64,000 bases of DNA. It comes from Periconia sp. R9002. Its lineage: Eukaryota > Ascomycota > Dothideomycetes > Pleosporales > Periconiaceae. The first letter of the stretch is position 1; each line of letters begins with the position of its first letter. A model generated the notes under the pieces. The model was not told where the DNA came from. It was given only the letters and a program-made list of their open reading frames with translations, and did no database searches. A program made the translations under genes and the position numbers. This document shows, in pieces, positions 21,588 to 33,603 of the stretch. The stretch lies in contig JAMAHW010000055.1 of the NCBI GenBank assembly GCA_023627715.1, positions 186,001 to 250,000 on the forward strand. The letters are read 5' to 3'.

Positions 21588-23489
21588 GGAGAACTTATTA
21601 ATGCAATCCTTGATATGCTGAGACAGCTTGGTGAGCTTATCTGTAACATTATTCAAGATGTCATGCCAGTCATCAAAGCCACCCTCTCAGGCCAAAATGG
21701 CCAAACTCTTGATCCAGGGCGCAAAGACATTCTATGAAAACGGTTTGGGTGAAATCGAGTTTCTTGACAATTGAGTAAGTTCTGCCACTACAAAAACTAA
21801 TCAATCCGTTAAATGACTCATCACATAGAACAGGTTAACCAAGCGTGTGGGAAGGTCGACCATCCGGGCGATGTTTTCTCAAATTTGATAAACGCTCCAG
21901 ACTCATATGGGAAAAGCCAGGTTTGGCTACCGAAAAACAAAGGCCGATGCAGGAAACTGGACCCCAAGCCAGATCCCCCAAGGAAAGATGATAAGGGCGG
22001 CAAGCCCACCACAAAAGCTCGAGAGGATCAAATAAGCTCTCGGCCAGCCCCAGCGAGGACATCGAAACCGCTTTCCACCTCGGCATCAAAGACAGGCTCT
22101 TCTTCCCAAGCATCCAAGAGTTCCACCTCACTTATCTCTTCCACCTCTTTATCCACATCAACGCATAGTTTTTACGCTACCAGGTCTAGATCCTCATCCT
22201 CGTCTTCATCGTCAGCATCGCCTTCATCCACCAAGTACATTTGTGGACAATTCTGTGGCAAGAAAGGTTGCGCGGTCAACCCCTCCAAACCGAGCAGTGG
22301 GAAACAGCCTAAAGTTACCAAACGCTCAGCATATTTCAAGAAGCTCGTTGAAAAGCGCACGCTTGCGACTGTTACCGATGGTAAAGCTGATGACTATGTT
22401 CTGAAAGCAATTGAATGAGCTAGCAAAGTGAAGGACAGTGAATTAGACTACGCATTCAACAACCACTTTTCCGTTTCCAAACAGGGCGAGTTCCTGAACG
22501 AGTCTTTCCTGGTGTCTTTGACGTATCGCCGTCATCTCCGAGAGAGGATATTGGATTAGTCATTTTGTAAGCTTTCCACGGACTCTTCGTTGCTGGATGG
22601 GCGAGTATATTCTGACATGACATCACAGATGGAGATAGCATTCGGACCTACCGAAAAGGCAAGATGGGACAATTTATGGGCAGCGACTACCAAGGGAAAC
22701 TCCAAGTACACTCGACCCGACACCCTTACCGACATCTTTGGCGCGGGCAGTAACCCCAGAATCTACCTGATGCGGCCACTCTACGCCGATACGGGCAAGG
22801 TCCTTTACGATACGGAAATCGACAAAATCATGGGACAGGTACAATCCGGCATTCTCCAAACCGCTACGACGCACACCTGGAAGTACAAGAAACCCAAAAG
22901 CATACGGGAACTTGACACGGTGTTCGAAAACACGGCTCGCGGCAAGATGCTCATTGAATACACCAACAACCACCAAGTCAACCTAGCCAGTTCGTCTTCG
23001 CAAGCAGCAGCCACGCCGGAACAGTCCGCTGCCGCGCGCATCTTCATGGAGACACAAGCCGAGGAGCGCTCATGGGCGGCAAGCGAGGTCCAACGCAACG
23101 GCAAGAAAGAAAGCACCAACTCGGACAAACCCATCCCGGAGCCTCGAGCTACTTGTCTCAAGGACGATTCCGGCACAGTGAGCCTGACTGACATCGACGC
23201 CGCGTTCATGGATGCCTTCAAAACGGCTATCGACGTCAAGAACCCCGTATCTCAAACAGGCACGAGCGGCGCCACCACAATCCAATTCAACTTCAGAAAA
23301 TCCACCTCGCAAGCTGGATGCAATACATCGGACCAGACCAAGATGATGAAAATGTCGGTTAGGAAGCTCGTCACGGACGCTACGAAGCAGTGTGCCAAAG
23401 GCACGGACGGAACCGCGTTCATGGGAGTGAAGCCGGATATTGTCAACACGGGGATTGGATGCATTGACTTTGAGGTATTCAAGGTTTGA
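21588..23489 (+). pseudogene. Broken gene for a large Ser-rich fungal protein (C-terminal part)
   Basis: Several protein-like segments follow one another but do not form one frame. Segment 1, from 21588, runs to a TGA at 21735; a shifted frame continues with GAKTFYENGLGEIEFLDN to a TGA at 21772. Segment 2 (about 21825-22418) has a Ser-rich linker and a short Cys cluster (CGQFCGKKGC), ends at TGA 22416, and is readable past that stop to about 22550. In another frame RIAVISERGYWISHF joins MEIAFGP across a clean 62-base intron at 22567-22628, then 22629-23489 is open to a TGA. The last segment, rich in charged and aliphatic residues, is intact. At least two frameshifts and two stops argue for a pseudogene. 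Missed introns or assembly errors are the alternative. I recall a similar ISxxGxWxSHFxE block in fungal secreted proteins, but I cannot name the family. Confidence 0.6.
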
Positions 23490-25919
23490 GTCGAGTCAGC
23501 GGGATGAAACTTCAGTGCACTTTTTTTTTCTTTTTTCTTTTCACGATTTGTTTTAGTTTTGGAGATCCTGGACTATATACACTTGGTTATTTACACTGCT
23601 TAGAAATAACCTACATTCGTTTATCATAAAACAACACCATACCTATAGATAATGATAAAATCTTGTAGGCAGCTCTACATACCTACTATTCTTCACATTT
23701 GTAATGTGGCCCCCTCAAGTTGGTGACTTTGTTCCTTCGTGTTTGTATGTTTGGAGTTGAGTTGTGGTATACATATGGCGTACGTCAACGTATGGCGATG
23801 TGATGTGGACGAATCAGAAAAATGCTCTGTTTGCTTGTGTATCTTCTTTGCAGAATCATTCGTGAAAGAATGGACAAATCAAAACTAACATCACCAACAT
23901 CTTTTCTCCAAAAAAAAAAAGATAAGAAAAAGAAAAAACGTCCAAATCCCTTCCGATATTCCAACCAAGCAGCAAACATCGACACTCCCATGGCTTCCTT
24001 CCGATGGTGGGGGGCCACTCCCACCCACTACCCAACCACGCAAGCCCAACCTTTCACGCATGTACATGTGCGGCGTATATGTATCAGCTTCCCTTCATGC
24101 ATTGATTACTTACACAGCATCCTCACGCCACACGCTGTTGATTCGCTGCAAATGCATGCAGTGCCGTTGCGTTGCGTGCCTGTATAGGCAGTCAAGCTAA
24201 GCTATTTCAGCTGCATGAGAGAGAGATATGTTTGTCGCGGGTTGATTGATTGATTGTTTTTCTTTTGTTTGGTTTGGGGGTTGAAGTTTACAACGCCGAG
24301 GGAGGGATCGGTGGGGTGAGGGCGGGGGTGAGGTGGCGACAGATGTGAAGGAGGGAGTTTGACGTGGGTATGTAGAGAGGTAGCAAGTCGACTAATTGAC
24401 CAACTACATGAACTGACTATGTTATGTTGGGATGTTGGACGTTCAATTCATCCATCACCCAAGTCCTCTCGGTCCCCCAAATAATCACCGAGTACCTTAT
24501 CCCCGTACCCACGACACAGCAGAACAAACTCCACATCAACAACTTCCCTACATAAGAAGCCAATTTCGCCACCCTCACCCTCGAATCACACACCTCACCT
24601 CGTCTCACTTTACATGCAAACCATCGGGCGTCGAACTGCGCCGCAATAAATACCTTACCAAGCAAATCATGTCTCACTCATTACCTAGTACCTACCTACA
24701 GAGTACATGCCTTACCTATCCATCCCCACTTCTCTCGCTTCACCATGTCCCAACTGCACCGCACCGCAGCGCAAGGCAAACTCAGCTCAGCTGAACTCGT
24801 CGGCGTTTCGCCTTTTTCTTTCTTCCTTAATCTTGGCTATTACGTTTTTCTTTAGCACAGGTTTATCCTATTGTATCTCATAGGTGTGTGTGTTGGCTAG
24901 ACTCTCAAAGTCCCACATCCGTACAAACCTAGATGGTTCCTTTTTTTATTTATTTATTTAGATGGAATGATGTAGACCAGTGAATCAAGGCTACGTTAGG
25001 CAGGGGAAAGGAGAGAAAATGAGAGCGGGGGCAAGGATAAGGAATGAGGCAAATGTAGACTACTGACGCACCTACGTAGGTGTCGAGTATACACATGTAC
25101 GTCACCTCCATTTCCATACTCTATACATACATTCGATGCAAGCATAAAAGTTCTACTCCCTTCCCCTCTTGTACTACATCCTAAAACGCAGGTACCGTAA
25201 AACTACAATACACTACCCTTCGTATACCGGACTCCGCCCCGTGTCGTTCCTACCTCACTCACCTAGGCGCGCACCTCCAGGGGGGAGAAAATCAGAAACA
25301 ATGGCTCCGAAACGAAGACTACCGATCGCACTATCGGACATAGGGTAGGCAAGCGGGTAGGTAGATGCAGGTACACACGCACATAGGTAGGGGAAAACTC
25401 CGAACATGGTACAAACGTAGAAAACGGGTCGACGACGATCTCATGTCGGTGATGTAGGGGAGGGAAAGAGGGGGGCGGGGGATGGGGGTTCGCGAATGTG
25501 TATATGTACATAGGTGTGTGAGAGTGAAGGAGACGGAATGTTAAGATTGGGAATGGGATGGAGAGAGTACAGCTGCGAATCACGATGGGGATTGTGGCTG
25601 ATCAAGCGTGGCTACATAGGTGAGGGAAAAAATGTCGGTTTACAACGATGAAGTTGGTCTGATTGGATTGGATCCGGTTGGCGTCGGTCGGTCGGTCGGT
25701 GACAGCGTCGGTGTTCGTAGATTTATAAGTATTTTACATAGTTTGGATTTGCGGATGAAAAAGGGTGGCAGTGGCACAGGAAGGCATGTGCTAGCTTTGG
25801 AGGGTTTGGATGTGGATCTACAGGCACGGTACGGATGAAGTACTGTACCTGGGTACCTAGTGTTGTCTAGTACAGTACGGTAGTCTACCATGGAAGGCAG
25901 AAACGGCGGGGGTGCGTTG

Positions 25920-25944
25920 CTTCTTCTTCTTCTTCTTCTTCTTC
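25920..25944. repeat. (TTC)n microsatellite
   Basis: About eight TTC units in a row in non-coding sequence. Confidence 0.85.
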
Positions 25945-27385
25945 CCTGCATTTGCTTGCGCGGCGGCGGCGCTGCGTCACGTCATGTCACCCGTATTCCA
26001 TGTTTGCCTTTCGCCTTGGTTAATTAACAACCGGGAAAACAAAACGGACTTTTTGTGTAGACTACGGTAGTCGACGGTAGTCCAGACTACACGCTGAAGC
26101 TAACAAGCTAAGCTGCACTACCGTTATCGTGGGAAAAAAGATGAGATGGGACCAACGGAATTGAAACGCCCCTCCACTCGATTCGTCGGCCGTGGGAGAT
26201 TACCGCAGCAGGTGCAGCAGCACAGCACACTCTTGGTCTAGCAGCGCAACACGCAAGACGATAGGGTGATCCTGGGGGGCGGGAGCGTGCGTGCGTGCTA
26301 AGGAAGGACCAAATGTCGCAATTCATCTCATCAGAACACCTAGCCTACCAGGAGAGCGAATGGAGATGCGGCAATGTCAATCTCTTGCCCTACCTATCTA
26401 TCCGAACGGGGGGCAAGATACCAATTTGCGCGGACCTGGGTCGGTCCTGTATACATGTTACATGGACTTGGACTGGACTCTTCGTGCTTGCATTACACAT
26501 ACGCTGAGTAAAGCAGGAGAGAAAAGAAAAAGTAATGAGAAAAGAACGGGAAAAAAAGGCAGGTGTTCAGAAGGAACTTCTATAGATAGGCCCACGTGCG
26601 CTCCCGTGCCGCAATTGGGTTTTTGCGCCGGCAGGCTGCGAAAAAAAGGAGGACGAGGGAAAGAAACCAAACATACGATTACGGAACGTGCCAGGGCGTG
26701 CAAGCTAACGTAATGGATAGAGGAGGCTGGGTAAGAGCCGAGATGGAGAACGAGGGGGTTGGAAGAAAGAGAGAAAAAAAAAATAAGAGAAAAGAAAAGG
26801 AAGAGAGGATAAGGACCTTCCTGTATCATCGTGCAAGAGCCGAAAGTCAATGTACAAGGGCAGGGAGACGATAGGCGAGGTAGGATGGGCCGGCCGGCGC
26901 GCTGTTCTGTATGTACGGTATGTAGTCCATGTAGTACGGTATCGAGCCCGCTGATCAGCGTCACGGTGCCTGCTAATCATTTCCAAGGCGCAATGCCGGT
27001 GGGGACTACACTTACTCCATACCTATCTCGATCCTCTGCCCGGCAATACCGTGCCCCCTTGTTTGCGCTCTCGTCGCACTTGGGCCGTTGGGGAAGGTCG
27101 GCGTGCCCATCATTTCGACGTAGCGAGCCAAACGTGCGTTGCCTACTCTAGCAGCTACCTAGGTGCCAAAGGAGCAAGTCGCAATACAGTAAGACGGCCG
27201 CACCGGTGGTGCCCTGCCCACCACAAAGGAAACGGGGCCTGATAGGTTGCGCGGCGCGGCGCCCATGGTATCGCAATGCTCTCCTGGTGTGATAAGTACG
27301 TTCTTCGCGGTAACTGATCGGCCGAATACGAAAGCCGAGAACTGTCTTTCTCTGAAATTGACTCCAGAGATAAGATTTTTTTTGC

Positions 27386-27410
27386 TTGCGTTGCGTTGCG
27401 TTGCGTTGCG
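27386..27410. repeat. (TTGCG)5 microsatellite
   Basis: Five perfect TTGCG units, followed directly by a CT-repeat and CA/GT-rich sequence up to about 27450. Confidence 0.9.
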
Positions 27411-28243
27411 CGCCCTCTCTCTCTCTCTCACACACTCCTGGTGTGTGTGTCCCCTCGGAATGGAGGAAGAACCCTGCACAAACACACACACGTCTCCACT
27501 CTCCCGCTTGGAGTACGAGCGAAATCGGTGAGGGTAAGAGATCCTTCACCAGCCATAGTACGTAAAGCATTGTGAATTCCGAGTCAGATTGTGTGACAAA
27601 ACCCGTCCATGGAAATGAAGAACGTCTCCCTAGTGCTATTGGATTTTTTTTTTGCCCTGAGTAATGATTCATGAGCACACATGCACACATGCGCGCATTG
27701 GTTCTCTCTCCAGTGCAACGGTCGAACCTTTCCTCTCTCGGCTCGTGCAAACCCCAGTTCCTGTCCTCGTCGCTGATTGCTCGCCGTTCGTATCAGCCAG
27801 TCAATGCTATGCCGCCTACTTTCATAACCAAATCCTGCGAAATACCTACATCCATCACCGTCAAACGTCAAAGAGGATCCAGGGCAGTGGGCACGACACG
27901 AGACAGGTAGCAAGCAGCATGTCAAGGTTTCAAATTAGAGGAGAGTCGTAGTGATAGGTCTATGTGCGTTCTTCACACACACTGTAATGTGTGTCGTAGG
28001 TGTTTCTATGAGTGTCGTGCATTTTTAGTACAATAGCAGCATATCGTACATGGCTCAAAACAGTGTGCTGCGACGAGCACGGGGTATCAAAGAAATTGAC
28101 AAAGGAAATCAAAACTCGGACGAGCAGATGATGCAAGAATTATAGAAAATAGAGGGAGAAGAAAAAAAAAAGGGGGGACAATGACGCATGACAATCGATG
28201 AGCAAAGGAAATGCAGGAATGCAGAATGAGGGCCGAACCCTAG

Positions 28244-28293
28244 CTAGTTGTGAGGTGTAAAGAGATGCAGAGGTTGCTGACTGGGATGGTGTG

Positions 28294-28339
<46 letters not shown>

Positions 28340-30342
28340 GTGGTGGTGATGCTGTTGCGGTTGCTGATGATGTCGCTCGAATCCATCAAACATTTGTGCT
28401 TGCGGATGCAATGGGTGAGGCGTAAACTGGTTGTTCATCGGCTGGTGCATTTGGTTCTGTGTGGCGAACTCGGGGTTCATGTCATTCGAAGCCACTACTT
28501 GCTGTTGCGGTTGCTCGGGCTGAGATGTTGGGCGATTGCCATTGGTGCCATGTCGACCCAATCGACTTCCGATTCTCTGCAGCGGTTTGGCGAACATGCG
28601 ACCGATGGACGGACGGTCGTAATATTGTGATTCTTCAAAGGATGGTGCGGCATCGAAGTAGTTGGGGTAGCACCAATCCAGTGGATTGGACGGTTTGGTG
28701 GGATCGACATAAGCAGGAGTCTGCGGTTGATCGCTATCCATGGGAGTGGGTGTGCTAGCGTGGGATACTTGCAGATCAGGCACTGGCACTGGCGGCTGCG
28801 GATGAGATGGTGGTGGTGGAGGCGGAGGTGGAGCGGGTTGCTGATTCACGTCAAGGAAATTATCGGCCGTATCCAGGTCCATATAGCTGATGCGGCGTCC
28901 CGTAGTATCTGCCGTAGGACTCTCGTCAAAAGTGGAGGTATTGGAATCGAAATTGCCCATAAAGTCGGACATGCCACTGCAGGCTCGAAGGAGGCCAGCG
29001 TTCACTGCCGCCAGCCTGCTTCGCGAGATGGAGGCATTCGGATTGCCTATTAATATATGCATACGCTGTTCTCGTGACAATTTATCGACGTTGGGCACCG
29101 AGTCACGACTAGGTACAACGAAGCCTGCTGGGAGCTGCTGCTGAGCGGGATCGAGCGTAATATCGGATCGTAGACTCAACGTCGTAATGAGCACTTCTTC
29201 TCGGCTTGGTCGCAAGTCGCAGCACTGCAGCTTCTGGCGTAATATGCGCGTGTTGTCCGGGCACCAGCTGATCTGCGACCGACTTTCCCGTAGCCGTTCA
29301 TCTAAGCAGCATACAATCTCTTTCCAGGTATCATGTAGCGATTCCTGGCGGATTAGGTTACGGATGACATTCGAGTACTTCCACTGCTCAAAGGTAGCGC
29401 CGTTCTTCATGTGCTTTGCGACGTGGTCGCATCGTTCATCCCAGCCTATGCTAACCTCTTTACATTTGTCGAACCCACACCCAAACACTCTCCTGGGAAG
29501 CAATTGGATGCCAATGTCCGTCAGCGAGGGCAGTGGCCGACCCGAGTGGTAACGCTGGTGGTGCTTGAGGAAGTCCTTCTGGCGATCGAAAATCCGGTTA
29601 CACCCGTTCACGATGCACGGCCAATCCTCGCCTGTCTCATGCATCCTCATTTCGTGCTTCTTCCAGTCCGACTTGGCTTTGAACGTCTTCATGGTCTTGC
29701 CCTCGGCACAGTATGTGCAGAACATGTACGATTCTCCCGACTGACTCGCGCCCTTGTCGGTAGGGAACGAGGCAATGCTCATGGTTTCGTCCGTTGGCGT
29801 GAATCCAGGCTCCTGCTTGAACCCAGGATCAGGCTTGATCTCTAGAGGGCTTTCCATTTCCGAAGTTGGCGTCGCTGCAGGCACGGGTCTGGTTGGGTCC
29901 AATGAAGTCGGATACGATCGTGGCTCCGTACGCCTCGAGTGGGCTCTAGAACGTGAGGAAATGGAAGAGGTGGACGAGGCGATCGAGGGGGCCATGTCGC
30001 TGTTCATGGTAGACAGGGTGGAGGTGGACATGTTGGAAGCAACCGACATTCTCGAGTGATAGGAACCAGTGGTGGAGGTGCGAAACGACTGCGCGGTCGA
30101 GGAGCGAAACGACGAGCCGCCCAAGGAGGCGAGCGATAGCGTAGACGAAGCATGCGAGGATGCGACGGAACTTCGACCTGTCATTCTCTGTGAGCTGCTA
30201 CGTACTAGAGGGTATCAGGGTGCGCCGACGTACGGCTGTCCATTGCCTGCTGGAACATTCGCTGGATCATCTCGGGACGATGCCTGGCCAGCAAGGCCTC
30301 GATGTGGCGCATCGAATCCTCGGGGATGTCGAGATCCTCCAT
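28244..30342 (-). CDS. C2H2 zinc-finger protein with Ser-rich N terminus and Gln/His-rich C terminus
   Basis: The large exon (28244-30177) encodes a Ser/Thr-rich N-terminal third, then zinc-binding segments CTYCAEGKTMKTFKAKSDWK followed by KHEMRMH, and CIVNGCNRIFDRQKDFLKHH, at about residues 185-250 of the spliced product. A third Cys/His segment (FGCGFDKCKEV to CDHVAKH) follows. The C terminus holds a Pro-rich run, Q15 and His clusters. Upstream, 30234-30342 encodes MEDLDIPEDSMRHIEALLAR and 16 further codons in convincing protein style. It joins in frame through a 56-base intron (GTACGT to GACAG), giving 680 residues. The alternative is a start at ATG 30184 with the upstream frame as a uORF. 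It is probably a nuclear regulator; the target is unknown. Confidence 0.85.
28294..28338. repeat. (GCTGTT)n hexanucleotide repeat coding Q15
   Basis: Fifteen uninterrupted CAA/CAG codons on the minus strand, alternating so that the DNA period is six bases. Length polymorphism is likely. Confidence 0.9.
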
Positions 30343-32544
30343 GGTTGGCGAGGGCGGCAGTGGTCAAGCTAGCGGTGGTCGTGGTAGACTCGAGTGGCGG
30401 GACTGCTCATTCCTCGTGAGGGGTGCCTGGGCGAGCGACGAAAAGGACAGGTGGGGAGAGGGCGACGATGGGCGACGATGGGCGAGGGCGGGCGAGGGCG
30501 GGCGACCAAGGGCAAGGAGAGCAGGCTGGCTAGAGACAGAAGGAATGTACAGAGGCCAAAGGGAGAGAGGGTCGCGCGATGCGACGGGGCATATGGGGTG
30601 GGATATACGGGGTATAGGGGGTGAAGGAGTGGATGAACGTGTCTCCGGCAGAGCAATGCAGCGCAGTGCAGTGCAGTAGGGCGTGGCTCCTGTTGGTGGG
30701 ACCGGGCTGTTATATCACATCATCAGGGCGCGCAGCGGGGAGCGCGGATAGGAAATGTTCTGGAAAAGCCGTAGAAGAAGCTAAATTGGGGGTTGCTCGC
30801 ATGCCATGGCTATCCATGCCTGCTGGCACCCCGGGACGTTAGGAAGCCCATGATCCCCGTCCATGCCACCACGCTGACCTCAACTCTGAGGCAAGGCTGG
30901 GGGGGGGAGAGGGGGGATAAGGGCTAGCGCGTTTGATGCTCGCAGGGTCACCATATCACCGAGAAACTGGCATTCCCATGGAGGCATTTGGACTGATCGC
31001 GTGCTGCTGCTGCTGAAGCATCCACGGTAGTTGCAGCACATCACCGAGGGGGAGACATGTTTTGGCGTATATGTGTTTTTTTTTTTTTTCGAACAATGAG
31101 GAGACGGATACGGGCAGGTGGATGGGATACAGTACATACATGGCAGCTGGTGGAAATAGTGGCACACGGGGGCTCTCGCCAATCATGGCAGGCGCAGCGG
31201 CACACCTCACTTTGCGACACCAGCTGGGCGCTAGCCCGTCTGCACTCTGCAAGGGCGTCATGGATAGATACTTACAGTACTTATAAGTTGCAAGTATGGA
31301 TGGATATGCCGTTGGTTCCTGGCCCATGGCATTCTTTCCTGAACTGTCCTTCCTCCATCAACCTGCCTCTCGGACGGAGGCCATGCCCAAACCGAGCACG
31401 CCCATGAAATTATTGCCTCCCACCCCTGCCGCGGGACCTTGCCTCGTCCAGCGACAAAGCCGCACCACACTCTTCTTCCTCCACCACACATGTTCCATTC
31501 GTTCTGGCTGCTGCCCGTCGTCGTCGTCGTCGTCATACTGCACCCCCGCCCCTTTTGCCTTTTCCTCCACCATCAATATCCTCGTGCAGCTTTCCCAACG
31601 TCTGTCTGCGGCATGCTGGCTCTAGTAGAGGGCTGTGGCGAGACGCCTGCCTGCCTGCTTGCTGACGGCGCACGGTTGCCCTGTACCACAATGGGGCGGA
31701 AAGGAAAGTCGGAGACCAGGGGGGTGGTGCGACTGGAGCCACTTTCACAATCGGTGGCTTCGATAAAGGAGGGAGGGGGGACATGCTGATAGTCTGATCA
31801 TCACTCTAAGCAACTCCTGTACTATGTACTATGTACCTAGGTACCATCGAGATACCTCGTCGCCGACTGGACTTCGTTCGTGAGACATTGGAAACTGGCA
31901 ATTTTGGCACATGCCTTCCCGGCCTCTCCATTCGCTGACCCAAGTCAAGCGAGATTTATCCCATATCTCATAAAATGAAGCCGCCGTCGCCTACAACTCA
32001 AAAGGTCGCTACTTCTTGTACGCGTCCTGGGAGCACAGCAGCAGCGAATCCAAGGTAGATAGATGGTAAGGATCCTGTCAATCAGGCAATGCATCTCGTC
32101 ACCTACATATGTACATTACTTGGAGTTGGAGTTGGCTACTAGTTACATATGTCTGGAGACGGCTAGGAAGGATGAATGTATATGTAATCAACCAGAAGAA
32201 AACATCATCGAATGAAGCGCTGAGACGCTGTGCCGCGTATTCCAAGTACACGTGCGACGACGCCGAGACTCTGCACAGAAGACGTCCAACAGAGACTAGA
32301 GATGGAACATTGGGCAATGTTCAACCTCCCTCTACTGTACTGACTTAGCTCCAGACATCTGCATGCCATGTACTATCTTAAGCACGTGACAAGCCGTCTA
32401 ATCTGACATGACACGCTAGGCGCATTGGGATTAGCCAATATCAACCCCACACGCTTCCAGAGCCTCGTGGTCACCCATTCACAGCACGTCCATTACTACA
32501 TAGTCGTACCTCAACCTGATTGGTATGTATAGATTTGGGTAGCC
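30343..32544. other. Divergent promoter region, no gene supported
   Basis: This is the 2.2 kb between the C2H2 gene (minus) and the zinc-site protein gene (plus). It has GGGCGA-type repeats near 30460-30510, a (GTC)n run near 31515 and the palindrome GTACCTAGGTAC at 31833-31844. Its size suggests long leaders or extended regulation. None of the small frames looks coding. Confidence 0.5.
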
Positions 32545-33603
32545 ATGTCACGACCAGAAGACATCGAAACCATTGACTTAACCGGATCCCCTGAACCCCC
32601 AGCACGCCCTCACACGCAGACGCAGGCGCAGACGCGTCGACCACAGCAACCACCAGCATCAATATCAAACTTCGTCACCAGGCAAGGCCCTTCATCTGGA
32701 GCCAAAAACGTCCTTGCAGGAAAGATCCAAAAACATGCCCCCAATCCACCCATCAACCCCGTCCATCTCCGCACCATCATCAACACCAGTCCCTCGCACG
32801 CCGTGAACGCCGTTCTGCTCGAACTCTGTAAACTCTCACCCGCGTTGAGTGGAGCCGTCGTCCGCGGGCTTTCCCCGCACTCCAAATATGCCCAGGACAT
32901 TACAAAACGCCACGGGAGGAAAATACAAGATCCCCAAATCAAACGCGACCCTGGATCCAGTTCGAGCTCTTCTTTCCTTCGCGCACCAAAGGAGCCCCGT
33001 ACTTACGACGACCCTCGCGATTCAAAGAGAAATTTCCACGACAGGCCAAGGTACATGGACCACCACGCAACTAACGGGCTGCCCATTGCAAAGGCGAAGA
33101 AACCCACGCCCTATCGGCCATCATCCCATCTCAAGCGCGACTACGACGACTTCTCCGCGCAATCGGATTCCGAGCCCGACAGCGCCGAGGAATACTTTGA
33201 AAGATTGACGACGAGAGATGCAAGGAAACCTCCTCCCGCGCGTCCGGGCCACCATCCCTCTCAAGCCATCAACAACGATCGACCCGTACCGGGCCAATGG
33301 CCAGCGCCCACTCAAAGTGGTCACTCTTCAACTGCAGGTCCATCTTCTTCGCGCACACACGTGGCCGTGAAGCCCGAACCCTCCGACTACGATGCGCTGC
33401 TGCGACGAACCGACGCCTTTGTCCGACAGACGTTCAAGACGTGCAGGAAGTGCTTCAAGCGCATCACCGACAATGACTTTTCCACGTGCATATGCCACCC
33501 AGGGCGCATCGTGCGGGACAGTCGGAAGGGCCGCATTTACGAGTGCTGTGAACAAGATGTGGAGAGTCTAGGGTGTAGGAAGGAGTTTCATGATGTTTCT
33601 TGA
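32545..33603 (+). CDS. Hypothetical nuclear-type protein with SIM-like motif and C-terminal Cys/His zinc site
   Basis: A single exon of 352 codons. Residues about 6-16 read D-I-E-T-I-D-L-T-G-S-P, a hydrophobic core next to acidic and Ser residues, as in SUMO-interacting motifs. A short helical block at about 72-118 contains NAVLLELCKLSPALSGAVV. The middle is basic, Pro/Ser-rich and predicted to be disordered. The C terminus (about 298-350) holds a Cys/His array, CRKCFKRITDNDFSTCICHP followed by CC, GC and a final H, in the order C-x2-C, C-x-C-H-P-G, C-C, G-C-x4-H. This spacing recalls CHORD-like or related zinc folds, but I cannot assign a named family. Function is unknown; a nuclear, SUMO-linked role is an inference from the N-terminal motif alone. 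Confidence 0.8.
   Translation: MSRPEDIETIDLTGSPEPPARPHTQTQAQTRRPQQPPASISNFVTRQGPSSGAKNVLAGKIQKHAPNPPINPVHLRTIINTSPSHAVNAVLLELCKLSPALSGAVVRGLSPHSKYAQDITKRHGRKIQDPQIKRDPGSSSSSSFLRAPKEPRTYDDPRDSKRNFHDRPRYMDHHATNGLPIAKAKKPTPYRPSSHLKRDYDDFSAQSDSEPDSAEEYFERLTTRDARKPPPARPGHHPSQAINNDRPVPGQWPAPTQSGHSSTAGPSSSRTHVAVKPEPSDYDALLRRTDAFVRQTFKTCRKCFKRITDNDFSTCICHPGRIVRDSRKGRIYECCEQDVESLGCRKEFHDVS

Larger units (their letters stand above)
23490..28243. other. 4.7 kb without a supported gene
   Basis: This stretch lies between the 3' ends of two convergent units, so promoter sequence is not required here. It holds many homopurine/homopyrimidine runs, microsatellites and TACCTAGGTA-like palindromes. Short frames on both strands (for example 26291-26713 plus and 27148-27750 minus) are low in complexity with no domain, no plausible splice chain and no conserved-looking peptide. 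A long non-coding RNA or a rapidly evolving gene remains possible. Confidence 0.5.

Noticed and set aside
26291..27750. Overlapping frames of 100-200 codons on both strands
   Set aside because: Peptides are rich in Arg, Ser and Pro from GC- and purine-rich DNA, show no domain and no splice continuity.
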